DNA from: Chaetoceros tenuissimus
Lineage: Eukaryota; Bacillariophyta; Thalassiosirophyceae; Chaetocerotales; Chaetocerotaceae
Assembly (NCBI GenBank): GCA_021927905.1
Contig: BLLK01000056.1
Coordinates: 248,001 to 312,000 of the forward strand
Length of the DNA: 64,000 nt
Direction of reading: 5' to 3'
Shown one piece after another: positions 20,316-30,619 of this stretch. Position numbers and translations under genes: made by a program. Each line of letters starts with the position of its first letter. Position 1 is the first letter of the stretch. The notes under the pieces are model-generated. The model saw only the letters and a list, made by a program, of their open reading frames with translations. It was not told where the DNA came from and ran no database searches.

Positions 20316-20936
20316 ATGAAGATCCTAACTCTACTGCTCATATCTCTCCCAATCACAAGTAGCTTCATTATCCCCTTCTCATCAATCCCACAAAAGAAAT
20401 CTCTCCAAATTCATCATCAATCCTTTTCTTCCAATGATGAATCACTCTCCACTCGATTCTCACGAGCCGTAATTTTACAACGAAGTGGAGAATATTCTCA
20501 AGCCTTGGAGGAATATCAAACATTTATCAAAGCGGCTGAATCACTCGATATTGAAACGACGACTTATGCCGAAGTATACATTAATATGGGAAGTACGTAC
20601 ATGAAATTATCTCGATACGAAGAAGCGAAAGAATGTTTTCTAAAGGGAATTGAAATGAGAGAAATGGGGAGTGCCTATTTGAATCTTGCATTGTTGGTGT
20701 TGGCTCAAGGTCAACAGACTCAAGATCGTCAAGCTGGTGTTGATGCTTTAGTGGAAGCCAAGGGATATTTGATGAATGTTGTTAGATTAAAAGATGATGA
20801 ACGGAGTTTACAGGCTGCCTTGAAGTTGATGAAGGATATCAATGATATGTTGGTCAAGAGTGGTGTGGCTGTTGATGATGATAGTAGTGATAATGGTGGG
20901 GATAGTAAGGAGGGAGATGCTCCGTCGTTTCAATAG
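20316..20936 (+). CDS. Plastid-type TPR protein
   Basis: 206 residues from ATG 20316; the frame is open to 20253, but the signal peptide begins at this ATG. Residues 1-15 are hydrophobic (MKILTLLLISLPITS) and are followed by SFIIPF, which fits the diatom plastid presequence motif with Phe at the cleavage site. Residues 46-150 hold about three TPR-like helical pairs (FSRAVILQRSGEYSQALEEY; YAEVYINMGSTYMKLSRYEE; AYLNLALLVLAQG). The C-terminus is acidic and Ser-rich. TPR proteins act as assembly or docking factors; the partner is unknown. Plastid location is inference. Confidence 0.72.
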   Translation: MKILTLLLISLPITSSFIIPFSSIPQKKSLQIHHQSFSSNDESLSTRFSRAVILQRSGEYSQALEEYQTFIKAAESLDIETTTYAEVYINMGSTYMKLSRYEEAKECFLKGIEMREMGSAYLNLALLVLAQGQQTQDRQAGVDALVEAKGYLMNVVRLKDDERSLQAALKLMKDINDMLVKSGVAVDDDSSDNGGDSKEGDAPSFQ

Positions 20937-21735
20937 ATTACATTTATAGGTTCGGGCGTGGTATCTACAAGTCATCGAGCGAAGGAAATACAAATGATCG
21001 AGGTATGGTGTATGGTGTATTGATGATCGAAGTTTGCACATGTGTTACTTGAGACAATATGAGAGCAAATGATAGTTGCTGACTAGTCTTAAAGTATACG
21101 AATACAAGAGGAGCTAGTGACATATACTCCAAAAGATGTGAATAAGGCTATATTCCTTTTCGTTCCAAAATGCCTCGGTGCAATTGATAAGGAATACAAT
21201 ACACCTTATAGAAAACTTCTACTTACAACTGAAATAGATGTATGCATTTTCATGCAAGTGTACAAGACCCTTTCATACGAGATGGATTGCAAATGAGACA
21301 CAATATTAAGAGTCACTACTATTAACACTGCAACCGATTTCTTTGCTGCTGAATCTAGCAAACAGTAGATATAAAAAGTAAACTTACGCTCTTAATATAT
21401 CTATTTCTATTTACCATAGACATACCTTTGCCAATCTAGAGTACAATTGAACATCTATAACTGTATGTATTGATTGCAAATACATGAGGCTTTTCGTCTT
21501 TAATTTCGAAATTCTCAGTCAAATTTGTTTCAATAAAAGCCTATTGAATATGCTGCTTTTCAATAAAGGAATAAAAGAGTATTTGTATGTTTATAGTATT
21601 AGTATTTTTAATAAAAAGTATTCATCAGCTATTTCAAACAGCACAACTATTCTAAAAAGTTGCACACAAGCTGTATCTATGTATTGTATCATTGAAGGGC
21701 AGCCTAGCTAGCTCCTAGAACCACTATCCACCAAC
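20937..21735. other. Intergenic between convergent genes
   Basis: 799 AT-rich bases holding the 3' ends of the TPR gene (+) and carbonic anhydrase A (-). Short open frames have no family similarity. Confidence 0.5.
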
Positions 21736-22824
21736 TTAGTTCTTACGGTTTCCCTCAAAGACTTGGTTATCAGCAGTCAAGTGATCAGCTACAATTTCTC
21801 TGGATCCATGTGGGTATACATCACCAGACATATCATCCTTTTGACTCAACATGTCTGCACACATCTTATCAAAGGAAGAAGCACTAATCAAGTGACACTT
21901 ACGATCGACTTGCCAAGTAATTCCAGCATATTGAGAACACATTTCATTACTTCTAGAATCTCCAGTGGTGGATCCAGTGTATTTGGTCATGTGTACACCG
22001 TATTCTCCTCCTACAATCATACCATCGATGAGGTTAGGATAGTAGTAGTCTTCATCGTTGACAATGGTAAAGATTTGAGCCTGTACTCCAATCTTTGCAG
22101 CAGCAAGTCCCATTTCTGCAAATTTACAGAATACTCCATCATAGAATGGGGTCTGGTATTGGTTCGCAGTGTTACATGCTCCCATGTTGGAGTGTGGCCA
22201 GTGTACCTCGTAGGTCTCTCCAACTACCATGTCGGTACAGTACTGCCAATCGTATGGAGTTACGAACTTTGCATCAGTCTCATCGTAGTGATGACAACGA
22301 AGTCCTTGACGAATTGGAGCACCTTCAGCAACTCTACGCTCAAGTTTTCCAGGTCCCTTTCCATCCTCATCGTATTCACCAGCACTCAAATGCTCAGTAC
22401 CAGCATGCCAATGTACATTGACAGGACACATACCTTCCTCTCCATAGGAAGAAGTAATAGGATCGGTATCAGCCTCTAGTCCTCCCTTGTATCCAAGAGT
22501 AACGGTACCTCCCGCCTGTTCCGCAGTACCAAGTGCAAAAGCGGTTTGATTGACAGTATTCAAAGCGTCAATGGTACATGCAATATTTGGAAGTTCCACC
22601 TTGGTTCCAGCACAAATGTTATCACCTGTATCAATCAAAGCACCAGCCTTACTGCCAGAGTATCCAGCGTCTGCTTCAGCTCCGGAGGAGGTAGATCCTC
22701 CCTTACAGGATTTAGTTTTAGGGTAAGACCAGGATTTGGTAGACTTTCCTGATTTAAGGTTACGGGTCTTTGCTTCAGTGAGGGAAGCGAGAGCAAGGAT
22801 GGTAGCAGCAGAGAGAAGCTTCAT
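21736..22824 (-). CDS. Delta-class carbonic anhydrase, copy A
   Basis: 362 residues, one exon, from ATG 22824; the frame is open further upstream but this ATG starts the signal peptide MKLLSAATILALASLTEA. Delta CAs interconvert CO2 and bicarbonate with zinc and are found in diatoms and other algae. The probable zinc histidines are in CPVNVHWHAGTEH (His138, His140, His145) and RCHHYDE (178-179). The conserved block VHWPHSNMGACNTANQYQ and the Cys-flanked YDGVFC support the family. A basic segment SYPKTKSCK follows the signal peptide and is shared with copy B. A secretory or periplastidic location is inferred; the protein should help carbon supply under low CO2. CRE palindromes lie 640-720 bp upstream. 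Confidence 0.86.
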   Translation of the reverse strand: MKLLSAATILALASLTEAKTRNLKSGKSTKSWSYPKTKSCKGGSTSSGAEADAGYSGSKAGALIDTGDNICAGTKVELPNIACTIDALNTVNQTAFALGTAEQAGGTVTLGYKGGLEADTDPITSSYGEEGMCPVNVHWHAGTEHLSAGEYDEDGKGPGKLERRVAEGAPIRQGLRCHHYDETDAKFVTPYDWQYCTDMVVGETYEVHWPHSNMGACNTANQYQTPFYDGVFCKFAEMGLAAAKIGVQAQIFTIVNDEDYYYPNLIDGMIVGGEYGVHMTKYTGSTTGDSRSNEMCSQYAGITWQVDRKCHLISASSFDKMCADMLSQKDDMSGDVYPHGSREIVADHLTADNQVFEGNRKN

Positions 22825-24008
22825 TTTGAAAAGATATAGAGTTGAAGTTGCTTTCCTGTGATTGAAAGAGAGAGAGAAGAGATGTGTTAGACAGAGAGAT
22901 TGAAATGAGAGAGAAGCAGATAAAGCAGAGAAAGCTCTAATTGATATGAAGAGAGATAAAGAGAGAGAGAAAGGGTGACACTGTGATTCCTTGGATGGTT
23001 GCATCATGATTACATCAGCAACACCTTTCCATCGTGTAATCGCTTTCCTTCTCAGCAAACAAGAGAGATACAAGAGAGAGACTATCGCTGTATTCTCTGC
23101 ATATAGAGAAGAGAGAGAGAGGCTACCGCTGTATCATTCATTTCAAAGTACTGCATGCATATCTTTCTCCAATTGACTTACACAAGATTTTATGTGAAGT
23201 AGTGATGCTGAACAAATGGGAAGCTCTCCTCTCTCACTCTTTCAGTTTGAAGTAGCACATCTCGTTATGATCTGTGACGTGTTGCTTACACATCCATGTC
23301 GGGAATCAATTTTCAAATCAAAATTTCCCAAGCAAAAGGTGTGAAGGAAGGTATAATTTCATGTTGTATATCCTTTTGAAGAGCAGTATACAAGATTGAT
23401 AATAATTGACTCGCCTACTGACATCGTTGGATCACCAGCAGTTTCACAAAACTTGTGTAAATACTGACGTCACGAATACGTATACTTTTCACAAATACTG
23501 ACGTCACGATTACGAATTCGAGGATGAATGGATGGTAGACGTCAACGCTTCTGATACTTTCGCGCCTTTTTAGGATGGATCAGAGGAAAGATTGAAACGT
23601 GAGAGGTGCGCCTTGATATTTTGAATGTGAGTAGAGAAGGGTTTGTAGATATTTGAAAAGTATCTTTCAATTCTTCAACTTGAATGTATGTGTCAGCAGA
23701 TATGATGCAGAACTATTTGGTATCAGTGATGCTTGACAAGATCTTGACCTCCTATCAAAGAAAGCTCTACCAGTCTGAGACTTTTATAGATCTAATGCGA
23801 ATAAAGAGACAACAGAGAACAGAGAACAGAGAGTAGGGTTAGAGTACTTCAGTGATGTGACTCTAACCCATCCACAGTACAAGTCATGTTTAAGTAATTA
23901 AACATTTACAGACGAGTACAACAATATGATGGAAGTACGAGCTGCTACTAGAACGAATCAGGAATTAAGAGTCACCGGCTGCTTCCCTTCTACTCTTCTC
24001 TCCTTTCT
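22825..24008. promoter_or_regulatory. Promoter region of carbonic anhydrase A with CRE cluster
   Basis: From the gene outward: GA-rich tracts (about 22860-22980 and 23060-23125), then TGACGT at 23275-23280, TTTCGCGCC at 23558 on the plus strand, and a CRE group. That group has TGACGTCA at 23465-23472 and 23499-23506 and AGACGTCA at 23537-23544. The two perfect CREs lie in a 34 bp direct repeat (AAATACTGACGTCACGA). The motif matches the CO2-cAMP-responsive elements described for diatom CA promoters. Direct control of this gene is inference. Confidence 0.5.
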
Positions 24009-25264
24009 CTAAACTTTGCGATGATACTGATTGTCAGCAGTCAAATGATCAGCGACAATTTCTCTTGCACCATGAGCATAGACATCACTACTCATGTCAT
24101 CCTTTTGACTCAACATGTCTTGACACATTTTATCAAAAGAAGAAGCACTGATTAAATGACATTTGCGATCGACTTGCCAGGTGATGCCAGTGTACTGGGA
24201 ACAAATTTCATTGCTTCTGGAATCTCCAGTAGTACTTCCAGTATACTTGGTCATTTCTTTACCATATTCACCACCGACAATCATACCATCAATAAGATTC
24301 GGATAATAATAGTCTTCATCATTGACAATGGTGAAGATTTGAGCCTGTACTCCAATCTTGGCCTTGGAAAGATCGCCTTGAAAGTTCTTTTCTGGGTCCG
24401 TCTGTTTAGGGTTGTTAAAGTTGCAAAATACTCCATCGTAAAATGGGTATTGGTATTGGTTGGATGTTCCACAGTCTCCCATGTTGGAATGTGGCCAGTG
24501 GACCTATGGAATTGAAATTATATATGAGAAAGAAATAGAAAGGAGTAGAAGCAATACAACAATACATCTACACTTCTCACCTCATAAGTCTCACCGACAT
24601 GCATATCGACACAATACTTCCAATCATACTCTTTGGTAAACTTGATATCGGTCTCATCGTAATGATGACATCTCAAACCTTGACGAATCTCTTTGCCATC
24701 CATTGCCAACTTACGATACTCATCATCCATCTCTACCAATACACCAGGTCCCTTTCCATCATAATCGTATTCACCTTGAGATAGATGTTCGGTACCTGCA
24801 TGCCAATGGACATTGACGGGACACATTCCTTCTTCGGAATATGGACGGAGGATGGGAGTGGAATCAACGTCTAGACTACCAATGTATCCTAAAGTAACGT
24901 TACCACCTGCTTGTTCAGGGGTACCGAGTGCAAAGTTTGGATTGACGGTTAGGTTAGGATTCACGTTTTTCATTTCAATTTCGTCAATGATTTCTTGGAC
25001 CATGCATGGAATGTTGGGTAGTTCGACCTTTGATCCTGCACAGATGTTGTCACCGGTATCAATGAGGGATCCAGCTTTGAGAGATGCATATTCTGTATCA
25101 GCTTCAGAGGTGGCAGAGGTAGAGGACTTGTCCTTGCAGGATTTGGTTTTAGGATAGGACCAGGATTTGCTAGATTTGCTTGATTTGGATTTCAAGTTAC
25201 GAGTCTTTTCTGCTTCAGTGAGAGACAAAAGAGCGAGAATGGTTGCAGCTGAGATTAGTTTCAT
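24009..25264 (-). CDS. Delta-class carbonic anhydrase, copy B
   Basis: Two exons, 25264-24581 and 24503-24009, 392 residues; the 77 bp intron begins GTGAGA and ends CATAG. The signal peptide is MKLISAATILALLSLTEAE and the family block CPVNVHWHAGTEH is at about 148-160. HHYDE and VHWPHSNMGDCGTSNQYQ are also present. The intron lies exactly at the codon where copy A reads on without a break (TYE/VHWP). Copy B has insertions after the IPC motif (about 20 residues) and after YDGVFC (NNPKQTDPEKNFQGD). The pair is a tandem duplication in the same orientation, 1.2 kb apart. Confidence 0.85.
24504..24580 (-). other. Intron found only in carbonic anhydrase B
   Basis: 77 bp, GT-AG, phase 0. Copy A is continuous at the homologous place. 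Confidence 0.8.
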
Positions 25265-27284
25265 GGTTGGAAAATATAGTATTGAATAAGTGGTTGGTGC
25301 CTATGAATATTGGATGCATTGTGAGAATCAAAAAGATGAAAGAACATAGAAGTATGGAGACGAACTGAATATGCATGCATCTTATTGTACATTACAATGG
25401 ATTGAAGATCTATTCGATCTAGAATCACAAAGCAACAATGTCACACTTACGTAAAGTAGTGATTTTGATTTTGTGCCAAAAATTGTTTTTGTGAGAGGAG
25501 GTAGTAGTACTCTTTTTTAAACAGTATTTTGAGAAAGATGGATATAAATGTTACGTACTTCAAATTCAAAGAAAAGCAATGCTGATGATGTCGATCATCT
25601 TTCACATCGTTTACTCTTTTGCAAACGGAGACGTGAAGTTTGAAGTACTAACTTACTTGAATCTGATTGCTGGGCAAATGAACCGTTTCAAAATATTCAA
25701 TGTCAAGTGACGTCAATGACTAGGCCAAATTGCTTTGCAGCCTAGATACAAGAGCCTAAATTGTGTTGGATGACGAATGAGTGACGTAGGAGTTGGGAAG
25801 TCGTACGTATATGTGCGTATGAAAACAAAGCACTGGCAACTTTGAGCCTAAACAGCCTGCAGTGTGAATTCAAAAAAGAGTGAAAAATTGAAAAATATGA
25901 AATCTAGACAAGAGAGATTGTAGCAGCGAGTTAGTTCAGTCCTTGTCCAACTATTCAACAAAGAAAAAGCAGAGCGATCGTGTCAGCTGTCAAGAGACCC
26001 CTATCTGTATTGCTCATCATAAAGAAATATAGGTTCGTGCTACGAATTTTGACTGGTAGCACTTGTCAACCTCAGAATGAGTCTCGAGTAAAAAAATTGG
26101 AAGATCATAGGATCAATAGAAAGATGGTTACAAAATCATAAATGATGAATCACGTAACAAGGAATATCATTTCTTCTCATGGCCAATATTTTCAAGATGG
26201 AAAGATATAAATGTTGAAAAAAGTGAGGAAGATATAAAGATGGCTACTACGAAGCACATAACTTTCATAGGTTGATCTTTGACTTTAAAAGTCTTCTACG
26301 GTCTTGGGACTCCTCATCACGTTATGCGAAAAGAAATTTGGCTTCCTTTTGATGAATATGAAATCTATTTATTTTATTTTCACCAAAGGGAGAAGAGGTA
26401 TCTAGTAATTACAAAAAGGAATCCAGACACATGTGTCTTAATTTGTTGCGTAAAAAGTAGAACAAAGCAAGGAAAACACCATATTGAAAAGTAGAATAGT
26501 AAACTAAGAAAAAAACTATAAGCAAGTTTCATGTGAGAAGCAAAGCGAAATATTTTCAACGTACAAATGTATTTTAAAATATAATATTGAATTCTTAAAA
26601 ACACTTGCGTTTTCTTTCAATAATGGAGAGAAAGAACATCTCCAGCACGTTAGAAAATAAAAATAAAAAGCTATTGTGTAGTCTAGCCACGTATCTACAT
26701 TCATTGATGAAGAAGAATATTAGGTTATTCATGAGATTGGAACAGACTGCAGGAAGGGGTCAAGTTCCGATAGTAAGAATTCGCACCTTCTATGTTCCCC
26801 TTTCGGATGTACTGAAGAACTGTACGTACAAGTTCTATAATAAAACTTTGATACGATCGACAAATTGACTTACGTTTGTTTCTGTCGTATGTACGTACTC
26901 ATTTTCATATGCATTTTCTCCGGAACGTAGGACGTTCTTCCTCTCTACGACAAATAGTCAATCCTCATAGGTCATCAAGAACATTTCAATAGATTTTCTC
27001 AGACAATCTCTACGTAAAAAATCCTTGTTATTACCGTCCCTCCCCGCTAACCCTTTTCCTTCTTCTTTCTGATAGGAACAAATTAGTCCTTATTCGTATT
27101 AAATTCTCTTTTGTGAAAACTGTATGGAGTCGAAACATCTAACTGACTGAAAGCAAGGAGCACAACGTGGAGAGCGAACCACAGGAACTGCCGAACTGCA
27201 CCAAGGCTTTTGGGTCTCCATAGGTCTCCATAGGATAAACCCATCCATATCTAACCCAATAGATATATATATAAATATTACAAG
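25265..27284. other. Intergenic with CRE near carbonic anhydrase B
   Basis: 2 kb between divergent genes. TGACGTCA at 25708-25715 and TGACGT at 25782-25787 lie about 445-520 bp upstream of carbonic anhydrase B. TATATATATAAATA at 27264-27277 lies just before the next gene's ATG. Short open frames here (for example 26605-26868) show no family signal. Confidence 0.5.
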
Positions 27285-29945
27285 ATGCCTACCCTACGCA
27301 TAGTACCTATAGATCGCTCTGTTATGTCCCCTCAGGAATCCCCGGCGGAAAGAGGAGGACCTAGCATCACTAGCAGCACTAGAGGGGGAAACGAGGAGCA
27401 AGAAGAAGAAGAAGTACCTAGAAATCACGACGACGACGAATACATGCACCAACAGCAAGATCAAGAGAAGTATCCAGCTCCGGAAAAATTATCTAGAGAA
27501 AGATCTGAAAGTAATTCCAGTAATCCTCCTCAGCCTAGCTCTACTCCTCGCCGTCGCTTTGTGTTGCCTATGCAAATGTCAAGTGCAGAACGTCTTTCAA
27601 GATTCAAACAAGAAATAGAGAAGGCAGAGGCAGCCATCTGCAACACTGAAAAAAATTCTACTTCTCATATCGGTTCACTACTTGCAGCTTCTTCTAAATT
27701 GCATAAAATGAAGAAGCCAAAGTTACCTCTACAGAGTCCTAAAAAGAAAAGTGACAATTCCATCAAGAACAACAAGAAACGATACTACTACACTGCTTCC
27801 AAGCGGATTCTAGATGAACACAATAACGGAAATACTAGTTTTTCTAAACGAAGTACAGAGAAGGAACTAGCAAAGACTATCTATAAAACTTTGGCTGCAC
27901 AGAAACAGGCGCAGCTCAACAAGAGTACAAAAGATGTAGCTTCCTCTAGTAGTAAAAAGAAGAAAGTGATTCCTCGGCCCATCACATATAGAATTCTACG
28001 AGATGGAAAACATTATGACTGTCTTCCACCTCTTACGAAATATCAAGATCCATATGATTATCGTAAGGAAAATATTAATCTAGGTGCCATCAAGTGGTGT
28101 CCTCTCTGTTTGAGATGGGATGGAAAGTGCTGTAGAGAAAAGGATTCCGGTGAAAAGAAGAAAAAGGAAATTGATGCCGCGAGTATCATGTGCCATCTTG
28201 CAAGTCGAGGCAGTAAAGACTCTAGTAGAACTAGTACTCCGAATGTAGATGGAAAGACTATGCAGGCAAAGAAACAAGTTGAAGAAATGAGGAGTAAGCC
28301 GGATACTGCTACTCAGATCAGTTCGAAGAAAGTCCAAGCCAAGGAATCTACAAGTCCACAAAAGAAAATGGACTCATCCGAAAAAGATGAGAAATCTGAG
28401 AAACCTCTATCTTTTGCAAATAGCATATCTCCAGATGACCCGGATGCGGCTTGGAAATTGGCACTGGAAAGGCAAAAGCAAATGATGAAAGAGTCTCGAA
28501 GTAAAATGAGTTTGCCTGTGCAAAATACTTCATCTTCCAATACCAACAATACAAGTGCCAATATTCAAAATCCTATTCAGAATATTTCTATGCAGCAGAA
28601 TGTTACTAACCAGTCCATTCCGACGCCTTCACAATCTTCCATCATGCAATCGCCTTCTTTGAGTTCTACTACTCCAAATATGACTCCGAATAATAACAAC
28701 ATGCAATCGCCTTCCCTGAATACTACTACTACAAATATGACTTCGAATAACAACATGCTTCAGAATTCGAACCCAACGAACATGTTTCCCAATCAATCTA
28801 TGCAAAATAATATGTCAGGTAATATGAACATGAACATGATGAATAATACATCTCAACAGCAATCGCAAATCATGGGTATGAATAATACCAATCGAAATTT
28901 GAATATGCCGATGCAGTCGAATAATGCAGTCATGAATAATATGAATATGAATTCCAACATGCGAATGGGAATGCAAGGCATGAATAATGCCATGGCAGGA
29001 ATGAGTAGCAATACCATGAACGGCAACACCATGAATAATAATGCATTGGGTATGGTCAATAATGGTATGAATATGGGAAATAACATGAACAATATGAATG
29101 CTGGAAACATGATGATGAATAATAACATGAATAATGGAATGAGAATGAACAATGGCAACATGATGTCGATGAATCTATCCAATAACAATAACGGCATGAT
29201 GGGAATGAATACCAATAACGGAATGATGAATGCTTCTACAGGCAACGGAATGATGCAGATGAACAACATGGGTATGAATACACAAGGCAATAAAATGATT
29301 ACGAATAATATGAACATGAATGGCATGAATAACAATTCAATGAATATGATGAATGGAATGCAGCAAGCGAATACTATGAATAACATGATGAATGGAATAA
29401 AAATGAACAATGGCAACATGAACATGATGAATAATAATACTATGGGAATGAATATGATGAATCAACAGCAAATGAATAACATGATGCAGCAACAGTCGCG
29501 AGGAATGATGACCAACAACAATAACAATACAATGGGAATGAATACGGGCATGAATGTGAATATGATGAACAATATGAATCAATCAATGAATCCAATGAAT
29601 ATGAACAATGGCAATATGAACATGATGAATGGTGGAGCGATGAATACTCAACAGCAAACCTCGAATCCAAATAACATGAGCAGTGGCAACAATATGATGA
29701 TGAGTCCTCAAAACAATGGTATGAACCAAATGAATATGATGAACAATATGAATCAATCGCAACAGCAGCAAGGCGTTATGAATCTATCCATGAACAATAA
29801 AATGATGATGAATAATAATTCGATGCAACGGATGCCCCAAATGCAGCAAACGAATTTTATGCAAGCCCAAGGTAATAATGGAAATTCTATGACTATGCAA
29901 TTTCCACAATCACAGCAGCAGTTTCAGCAGCAAAACTTGATGTAA
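27285..29945 (+). CDS. Protein with conserved Cys block and large Asn/Met-rich tail
   Basis: 886 residues in one exon. The N-terminal 200 residues are charged and Ser-rich, with a helix (MSSAERLSRFKQEIEKAEAA). A compact segment at about 227-285 looks like the conserved core (ITYRILRDGKHYDCLPPLTK, INLGAIKWCPLCLRWDGKCC). From about 430 to the end the protein is built of Asn, Met, Gly and Gln in short variable repeats (NNMNMN, GMNN, MQQQ). The tail is prion-like low complexity and probably disordered, as in some transcription and RNA-binding proteins. The TATA-like run lies only about 10 bp before ATG 27285, so translation may start at the next ATG (MSPQESPAE). Function is not recognised. Confidence 0.75.
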   Translation: MPTLRIVPIDRSVMSPQESPAERGGPSITSSTRGGNEEQEEEEVPRNHDDDEYMHQQQDQEKYPAPEKLSRERSESNSSNPPQPSSTPRRRFVLPMQMSSAERLSRFKQEIEKAEAAICNTEKNSTSHIGSLLAASSKLHKMKKPKLPLQSPKKKSDNSIKNNKKRYYYTASKRILDEHNNGNTSFSKRSTEKELAKTIYKTLAAQKQAQLNKSTKDVASSSSKKKKVIPRPITYRILRDGKHYDCLPPLTKYQDPYDYRKENINLGAIKWCPLCLRWDGKCCREKDSGEKKKKEIDAASIMCHLASRGSKDSSRTSTPNVDGKTMQAKKQVEEMRSKPDTATQISSKKVQAKESTSPQKKMDSSEKDEKSEKPLSFANSISPDDPDAAWKLALERQKQMMKESRSKMSLPVQNTSSSNTNNTSANIQNPIQNISMQQNVTNQSIPTPSQSSIMQSPSLSSTTPNMTPNNNNMQSPSLNTTTTNMTSNNNMLQNSNPTNMFPNQSMQNNMSGNMNMNMMNNTSQQQSQIMGMNNTNRNLNMPMQSNNAVMNNMNMNSNMRMGMQGMNNAMAGMSSNTMNGNTMNNNALGMVNNGMNMGNNMNNMNAGNMMMNNNMNNGMRMNNGNMMSMNLSNNNNGMMGMNTNNGMMNASTGNGMMQMNNMGMNTQGNKMITNNMNMNGMNNNSMNMMNGMQQANTMNNMMNGIKMNNGNMNMMNNNTMGMNMMNQQQMNNMMQQQSRGMMTNNNNNTMGMNTGMNVNMMNNMNQSMNPMNMNNGNMNMMNGGAMNTQQQTSNPNNMSSGNNMMMSPQNNGMNQMNMMNNMNQSQQQQGVMNLSMNNKMMMNNNSMQRMPQMQQTNFMQAQGNNGNSMTMQFPQSQQQFQQQNLM

Positions 29946-30619
29946 GATAGGTTCATAGCTAGTCGTATGTATAATATGGATATTCATATAGATTATTAAA
30001 ATTAGGATATAGATTGATATTTATGCTTTCGAGTTGGTTGTTTGTAAAAACATAATCCAATGCTAACAAAACAAGCTATTAGGTCGGCTCCAAGCATCAA
30101 TCCGACCATATCAATCTAGCCAATTAGTACCCTCTAGATAGCCATCCAGACGAAGAATGGCATCCAAGGCCATCTACTCAGTCGATACGGATAACTGGAT
30201 GTAATTTCGAGATGAAGTTGAAGTTGATGGATTTTAGGCTTCTCATTGTTCTCATCACTCTTATCACAAGAGCACATTCATCAATAGAGAGACTCGACTC
30301 AACTCAGTTGTAAAAATGAATAATATTTATGTAAGCTTAGAGTAATTATTCACTACTGCATGTCATCGTTTCCTCATATGCAGCAGTGATTTCATCTCAT
30401 CAGCATCAAGAAGCAACTCTTCTGTTCCTTCAACAAAAAGGGACACACATTGGGATAGAATCACTTCGGTAATTAATATAAAACAAATATGGAGTAATGA
30501 GATGCATCGAGCTCTGGCTATTGTATCAAAAGTATTCATAATAGGGCAAGAACGTGAATCTAACTTTCAACGACAACTAGAACCAGCAACAAACTCGATG
30601 CATCCAAGAATGAACATTC
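29946..30619. other. Intergenic between convergent genes
   Basis: 674 bases holding only 3' flanks. Nothing else is seen. Confidence 0.5.

Noticed and set aside
21763-22479. 238-codon plus-strand frame opposite carbonic anhydrase A
   Set aside because: Complement of a well-supported delta-CA coding region.
26605-26868. 87-codon plus-strand frame
   Set aside because: No domain, no upstream signals, and composition like the spacer.
28853-29425. Long minus-strand open frame of 190 codons
   Set aside because: It is the antisense of the Asn/Met-rich repeat; ATG/AAT/AAC codons read in reverse give Ile, Leu, Met and Phe without stops.
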